Program-made: the position numbers and the translations under genes
The notes under the pieces: generated by a model
The model's database searches: none
Told to the model about the DNA's origin: nothing
The model's input: only the letters and a program-made list of their open reading frames with translations
Source: Verrucomicrobiaceae bacterium UBA2429
GTDB taxonomy: Bacteria; Verrucomicrobiota; Verrucomicrobiia; Verrucomicrobiales; Verrucomicrobiaceae
Assembly (NCBI GenBank): GCA_002343505.1
Contig: DDQZ01000098.1
Span: 1-56,944, forward strand
Reading direction: 5' to 3'
DNA: 56,944 nucleotides
In this document: positions 52,649 to 56,944 of the stretch, piece after piece
Layout of the letters: each line of letters opens with the position of its first letter
How positions within the stretch are numbered: the first letter of the stretch is position 1

Positions 52649-54200
52649 ACCCTCCAGAGGCGCGTCATCTGTGCTGGTCATCCTGGCAGGGATGGGGCTG
52701 GTGCTTTACATGCTGACTGCGGTGCTGTTGTCGGAGGGCAATCTCGTGGGCCAGCTTTGCCGCTTTCTTTTGGTGGCGGGTTTTGTCATGGGGGTGCTGC
52801 TGCCCAGGCCGGCCTTTGTTTTTTGGCTGATCGGCTGCGGTTATCTCGACCTGCTCAAGCGCCTCATGGTCGTCTCCGGGCGCATGTTTCATGACGACTT
52901 GTTTTATGTGCTCGGCGTGGCTCCGGCCACTTTCGCGGGCATCGCGGCGGGTGCTTTGCTGCACGGGCTGTTCGGCGGCGTCAAGCTGCGCTCCGCGCAT
53001 CTGGGGTTGCTGGCGGCCGGGTGTGTGATGGTGCTGCTCAGCGCTTTGATGTCCCTGCGCACCAACGGCATGTCCCTGCGCGCGCTCGGGCCGGATGTGG
53101 CGAACGCCGGCCTGTATGCCCTGCTCATCTTTGTGGTGCCCGCGCTTTATCAGGATCGTGTGTCGGTGATGAGGCTGCTGCGTCTGCTGCTGCTCGCCTG
53201 GACGCCGGTGATGCTCTACGGCGTCTATCAGCAGGTGAACGGCTTCCAGGAGTTCGAGATAGACTACCTCAAGACGGGCATGAGCATCGAGATCAAGCAG
53301 CTCTTCAGCGACCGCGTGCGCGCCTTCTCGACGCTGAACTCACCCACAGCCCTGGGCACGATCGCGGGTGGTCTGTGCGCCATGGCGCTCGTGCTCGGAT
53401 GGCGGCCTTTGAACCGCCGGCAGACTGCCGCTTTGGCTTCTCCGGTGGCCTGGATGCTGGCGCTGGTCTATGCCGCTGGAATGATGGCCTCCACCGTGCG
53501 CACCTCGCTGATGATACCTGTGGCGGGACTCATGGCGGCATGGGCCTTCCGTCACCGGGGTGTGACTTGGATGCTGTATGCGGTCATGGTGCTCGCTTTC
53601 GCCTTGCTGGTGCTCTCGGCGGACTTCATTTTGAACCGCATCTCGGTCTGGAATGACCTTGCAACTACGGGTGCCCTGAGCCGGATGCTGGGAGCGGAGA
53701 TGACGAGCATCGGCACCTTCAGTGACCGTTTGATGGGCTTCCGCAACATCATCCTGAACCCAGACGCCTACACATGGTTCGGTTACGGCTCCGAGCGCGG
53801 CAGCGATCCTTCGGACCCGCTCTACAACCATGACCTGATCTCGAACATGATCGTCCGCTATGGATGCGTGCCGCTCGCGGTGATGAGTCTGGCGGGGTTT
53901 GTGATCGCCCGGCATGTGCATCGTGCCGTGCATCGCGTGCGGGATGTGGATGATCAACGCCTCGCCGCCGCCTGTCTGGGCGTGGCCTTCGCGGTCGTGG
54001 CGGCGTCGTTGTTGAGCGGCAATGTTCTGGCGACTTTCCCGAACAACGTCGTCTTCTGGTTGCTCGTCAGCATCACGCTGATGCTTTCGATGACTGGAGT
54101 CAAAACCAGGGCCAAAGCCGCGCCGGATCAGCTTGAGCCTCAGAGCGCCGACGTGCCAGCGGCTGTGATGCGGGCGCACAGGCAGCACATCCCGTCATGA
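52641..54200 (+). CDS. O-antigen ligase/polymerase-like membrane protein
   Basis: A 519-residue protein with about 10-12 membrane segments and a large loop near residues 330-420, which holds SDRLMGFRNIILNPDAYTWF and GYGSE. This fits the WaaL/Wzy O-antigen ligase or polymerase fold, where the family is diverse. Basic residues early in the loops (e.g. FSDRVRAFSTLNSPTALGTI, ~213-232) are typical of the family block before a membrane segment. Ligase and polymerase cannot be told apart. It overlaps its neighbours by 8 and 4 nt. Confidence 0.8.
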   Translation: MSEPSRGASSVLVILAGMGLVLYMLTAVLLSEGNLVGQLCRFLLVAGFVMGVLLPRPAFVFWLIGCGYLDLLKRLMVVSGRMFHDDLFYVLGVAPATFAGIAAGALLHGLFGGVKLRSAHLGLLAAGCVMVLLSALMSLRTNGMSLRALGPDVANAGLYALLIFVVPALYQDRVSVMRLLRLLLLAWTPVMLYGVYQQVNGFQEFEIDYLKTGMSIEIKQLFSDRVRAFSTLNSPTALGTIAGGLCAMALVLGWRPLNRRQTAALASPVAWMLALVYAAGMMASTVRTSLMIPVAGLMAAWAFRHRGVTWMLYAVMVLAFALLVLSADFILNRISVWNDLATTGALSRMLGAEMTSIGTFSDRLMGFRNIILNPDAYTWFGYGSERGSDPSDPLYNHDLISNMIVRYGCVPLAVMSLAGFVIARHVHRAVHRVRDVDDQRLAAACLGVAFAVVAASLLSGNVLATFPNNVVFWLLVSITLMLSMTGVKTRAKAAPDQLEPQSADVPAAVMRAHRQHIPS

Positions 54201-55381
54201 AGCCTCGTTTGCTGTTGATCGGGCATACCTATGCCGCGCTGGAGAACCGGAAAAAAATCCAGGCGCTGGCCGCGCATTTCGAACTGGTGTGTGTGACCTC
54301 GGAGATCGAGTCCCGTGTCATTCTTGGGCGGCCCGCCTCTGACTTTGACAATGACAGCGACGCGCCTGGACGCGCCTATGAGCTGGTGCGGCTGCCAAGG
54401 ACATGCGTGAAGGACACCGCGTTTGCGTATCCGGGGCTTGGCGTGGTGATGCGTCGAATGAAGTTTGATGTGATCCTGGTCGAGAACGAGCCCTGGGCTG
54501 TGATCTGCTGGCAGGCGCGCTTGCTTGCCGGGTGGCTGCAATCCAGCGCCCGCTTTGTGGTCTTCACCTGGGAGAATCTGGTGAGGCCGGGCGTCAAAGG
54601 CAGGATTCTCTCCGTCATCTACCGCGCTTCGACGCTCACCACGGACGGCTACATCGCAGGCAACAAGCGGGCGGCGGAGATCCTGGTGAAGCATGGGGCT
54701 GGAAAAGAAAAGGTGCTGGTGGCGCCGCAGCTTGGGGTGGATTTGGCAAATCATCACCCGGTCGGGGAGCGGGAAAAAATGCGACTGCGTGTGGTGAACG
54801 GCCTGCCGCCGGATGCCTTCATTGCGGGCTATTGCGGACGGCTCACCGAAGAGAAGGGAATGGATGAGTTGCTGCGCGCCGGTGAAACGCTGGCGGGAGA
54901 GGGAATGCATCTGGCCTTGCTTGGTGCCGGGGTGATGCGGGAGCGGCTGGAGCAGCTCCCAGCCCGGCATGAATGGATGCATCTGCTGCCGCCGCGGCCG
55001 CACTTTGACATTCCTGATTTCCTCCGCTGCCTGGATGTTTTTGTCCTGGCAAGCAAGCCGCTGATCAACCGGGACAACTGCTGGGAGGAACAGTTCGGCC
55101 ATGTGCTCATCGAGGCGATGGCCTGCGGCGTGGCGACATTGGGTTCCAGCAGTGGGGCGATACCGGAAGTGCTCGGTGATGAGCGGGCTGTCTTTGAATG
55201 GGGAAACGCGGAGGCTTTGACCAAGCGACTGCGTGTGATGAAGAATGACGCGGCTTTGAGAACCGAACTGGCGCGGGCGCAACGCGGGCGGGTGGAGCGT
55301 CACTACACACACGATGCGGTGGCGGAGCACTGGGCGCGGTTTCTGACCGGCCTTCATGCGGGAAAGGAAATGATGCCATGA
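54197..55381 (+). CDS. GT4-type glycosyltransferase
   Basis: A 394-residue GT-B glycosyltransferase. N-terminal domain MKPRLLLIGHTYAALENRKK with VILVENEPWAV; the donor domain has GYCGRLTEEKGMDELLRAGE (~212-231) and WEEQFGHVLIEAMACGVATL (~295-314) followed by GSSSGAIPEVLGD, an E(x)7E match. Acceptor and sugar unknown; likely acts on the lipid-linked glycan. ATGA overlaps at both ends. Confidence 0.92.
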   Translation: MKPRLLLIGHTYAALENRKKIQALAAHFELVCVTSEIESRVILGRPASDFDNDSDAPGRAYELVRLPRTCVKDTAFAYPGLGVVMRRMKFDVILVENEPWAVICWQARLLAGWLQSSARFVVFTWENLVRPGVKGRILSVIYRASTLTTDGYIAGNKRAAEILVKHGAGKEKVLVAPQLGVDLANHHPVGEREKMRLRVVNGLPPDAFIAGYCGRLTEEKGMDELLRAGETLAGEGMHLALLGAGVMRERLEQLPARHEWMHLLPPRPHFDIPDFLRCLDVFVLASKPLINRDNCWEEQFGHVLIEAMACGVATLGSSSGAIPEVLGDERAVFEWGNAEALTKRLRVMKNDAALRTELARAQRGRVERHYTHDAVAEHWARFLTGLHAGKEMMP

Positions 55382-56106
55382 ACTATCGCGACATTTTGTA
55401 TCGAGACTACTCGTCGCATTTCGGAGGAATGAAGGCGCATGATGCCAGGGTGCAGTTCGCGCAATATGCGGCGACGTATCTCGCGCTGCCGGAACGCGGC
55501 ACGGCAGTGCTCGACATCGGCTGCGGCAAGGGCGAGTGGCTGGCGTGGATGGCGGAGCAGGGATTTGATTCGCTGACGGGCGTGGATGGCTCCGTGTCTG
55601 ATCTGGAGATGGCGCGCGGGCATGGGCCGGCAAAGGCCGCGTGGGTAAATGAGGATGGGATCGCGTTTTTGGAGAAGAACCCGCGCGGCTTTGCTCTCAT
55701 TCATGCAAAGGATGTGATAGAGCATCTGACCAAGGAGGAATTCATCCGCTTTCTTCTGGCGGCGCGCGCGGCTCTGAAAGAGGGCGGGCGGCTCTGGCTG
55801 ATGACTTTCAACGCGCAGAGTCCGATGGCCTCGGCCACGCGGTATGGCGACTTCACACATGAGACGGGCTACACGCCGGCGAGCCTGGCGCAATGCCTGC
55901 GCGCGTGCGGTTTTGGCACGGTGGCTGTTTCCGGCCGGCATTACTGCTCTTTGAGTCCCGGCGGGCGCGCGCGTTGGATGCTCGGGCGCTGCTTTTATGC
56001 CCTGGCACGAAGGGTCTTGAGGCTGCGGCACGGCGCGGGTGCCGCCACGGCTGGAGTGGACCTGCACACGGCATTGCCGGATTTGTTTGCGGAGGCACGG
56101 GCATGA
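55378..56106 (+). CDS. Class I SAM-dependent methyltransferase
   Basis: A 242-residue methyltransferase. The SAM loop VLDIGCGKGEWLAWMAEQGF (~44-63) is followed by TGVDGS and IHAKDVIEHLTKEEFIRFLL (~109-128). The YGDFTHETGYTPASLAQCLR segment near residue 160 resembles O-antigen-modifying methyltransferases. The target is probably a sugar of the surface glycan, by context. ATGA overlaps on both sides. Confidence 0.9.
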   Translation: MNYRDILYRDYSSHFGGMKAHDARVQFAQYAATYLALPERGTAVLDIGCGKGEWLAWMAEQGFDSLTGVDGSVSDLEMARGHGPAKAAWVNEDGIAFLEKNPRGFALIHAKDVIEHLTKEEFIRFLLAARAALKEGGRLWLMTFNAQSPMASATRYGDFTHETGYTPASLAQCLRACGFGTVAVSGRHYCSLSPGGRARWMLGRCFYALARRVLRLRHGAGAATAGVDLHTALPDLFAEARA

Positions 56107-56891
56107 GACGGGTCTTGATATATTTCCGCGAGATTCTTGTCTCACTGCCGCTGGCCTTGATCAAAGGCTGGAGGTGTTTCGGCTGGCGCGGGAGCTGGCT
56201 GGCTTTTCAGGATTTGGTTTTCACACGTCTGTTTTTTTCCGTGCGGGTGCCTGGCTTTGGCGTGCTGAGGCGGCGCAATGAGGCGCGGAGTTTGATGGAC
56301 AATTTCTGCCTCGGCGAGCTGAGGTGCGAGGAGGTGGAGCAGGCTTTGCGCAGTCACGAGGCACCCGTAGTGGTGGACCTTGGCATCAATCTCGGCATGA
56401 GCGTGCGCTGGTGGTTTCACCTGAATCCGAAGGCGCGTGTCACCGGACTTGAAATGATGCAGGAGGCGCTGGACTACACGGGGGCGAGGCTTTGTGAAAG
56501 CCATCCCGAGGCGGATTGGACGCCGGTTTGCTGCGCGGTGTCCGCCGCGGATGCCGAGGCGATGGAAGTGTGTTTTGACGATGCCCTGGAGGGAACGACG
56601 AGCGCGGTCCGGTCAGCGGGCACGCAAAAGCGGAGTGTGCCTGCGCGCTGTCTGGACAGCGTGGTGCGGGAGGATGAGGTGGTGCTTTTGAAGTGCGACA
56701 TCGAAGGCTTCGGCGGGCATGCTTTGGAAGGCGCGCGCGCGGTCTTGAAAAGGACGCGCTATGTGGTGACGGAGACCCACGGGCCGGAGGAGATGGAGCG
56801 CATGAGCCGGGTGCTTTTTGAGGAGGGTTTTGCGCCCTTCAAGCTGGCGGCGCGGTCGCTTTGGTGGCGCTCGTTGGAGTTCAAGCTTTAG
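56103..56891 (+). CDS. FkbM-family methyltransferase
   Basis: A 262-residue SAM-dependent methyltransferase. VVVDLGINLGMSVRWWFHLN (~88-107) is the SAM loop, TGLEMMQEAL the second strand, and LLKCDIEGFGGHALEGARAV (~196-215) the FkbM signature with the acidic DIEG. It lacks a leader. FkbM proteins O-methylate sugars or other small hydroxyls. ATG 56103 overlaps the previous stop by 4 nt. It is the last gene seen; the cluster may go on outside the window. Confidence 0.9.
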   Translation: MRRVLIYFREILVSLPLALIKGWRCFGWRGSWLAFQDLVFTRLFFSVRVPGFGVLRRRNEARSLMDNFCLGELRCEEVEQALRSHEAPVVVDLGINLGMSVRWWFHLNPKARVTGLEMMQEALDYTGARLCESHPEADWTPVCCAVSAADAEAMEVCFDDALEGTTSAVRSAGTQKRSVPARCLDSVVREDEVVLLKCDIEGFGGHALEGARAVLKRTRYVVTETHGPEEMERMSRVLFEEGFAPFKLAARSLWWRSLEFKL

Positions 56892-56944
56892 CTTGTTCAA
56901 TGAACTCCCGCTGCGGAGTCAACTCCCGTGTCGCCTAAAGGCTT
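56892..56944. repeat. Short inverted repeats after the last gene
   Basis: GTTCA/TGAAC (56895-56905) and ACTCC/GGAGT around CGCTGC (56904-56919) occur right after the FkbM stop. They may be the start of an intergenic repeat cut by the window edge; no terminator T-run is seen. Confidence 0.35.

Noticed and set aside
54140..55633. 497-residue open frame on the minus strand
   Set aside because: It lies antisense to a clear GT4 glycosyltransferase and has no domain or leader.

Overview
This looks like chromosomal DNA of a Gram-negative, high-GC bacterium of the Verrucomicrobiota, probably a Verrucomicrobiales relative of Prosthecobacter/Verrucomicrobium. The support is: a planctomycete/verrucomicrobial-type DUF1592/DUF1588 cytochrome-like protein, a secreted PQQ-type beta-propeller protein, lipopolysaccharide (Kdo/heptose) genes, a type IV pilus-like cluster with long unusual prepilins, and intergenic elements of a kind I recall from these genomes (ACGAAT tandems, paired ACAGGC hairpins). 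The species assignment is inference. I see no rRNA, tRNA, CRISPR array, transposase or phage gene. Almost everything is protein-coding, with many 4-nt ATGA overlaps.

Layout. 1-414: three copies of a ~110-bp element carrying two hairpins. 415-1868 (-): oxalate/formate-type MFS transporter plus its tiny small subunit. 1978-5943: orphan PilT-like ATPase, lipoprotein, YqeY, UppP, DUF2062 protein, acylphosphatase. 5940-7418 (-): unknown membrane-anchored coiled-coil protein. 7511-10006 (+): pyrR-pyrB-kdsD, pyrimidine genes joined to a Kdo-pathway isomerase. 10055-16108: LacI regulator, cytochrome/PA14 protein, double von Willebrand A protein. 16236-21545 (-): TolC, HlyD and ABC exporter genes. The ABC protein has lost the Walker A lysine, most of the signature motif and the switch histidine. 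21662-26055: TatA, a nuclease-like protein and a DUF1460 amidase-like protein (both with twin-arginine-type leaders), RibF, pyrimidine nucleoside phosphorylase. 26176-29926: glutamate dehydrogenase, AraC regulator, glycosyltransferase.

29942-42248 is the most striking block. It is a ten-gene minus-strand operon (three prepilins, a PilX-like protein, PilT-type ATPase, PilM/N/O-like, a PilP-position protein, PilC) diverging from a PilQ/GspD-type secretin across an AT-rich promoter region. No PilB assembly ATPase or prepilin peptidase is encoded here. The first gene is a prepilin fused through a Gly/Ser linker to large C-terminal domains, and the PilX-like protein carries a heptapeptide tandem repeat. 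Together they could make a surface adhesive pilus or pseudopilus with a single PilT-family motor.

42305-46379: Ser/Arg-rich lipoprotein, transglutaminase-like protein, gamma-glutamylcyclotransferase-like protein, beta-propeller protein, MnmM-like methyltransferase. 46713-56891 (+): DAHP synthase, then heptose kinase and sedoheptulose-7-phosphate isomerase (LPS core), a flippase preceded by three small hairpins, and a tightly overlapping set of methyltransferase, glycosyltransferase, ligase/polymerase, glycosyltransferase and two methyltransferase genes. This last part is a surface-glycan biosynthesis and export cluster that may continue past the window end.
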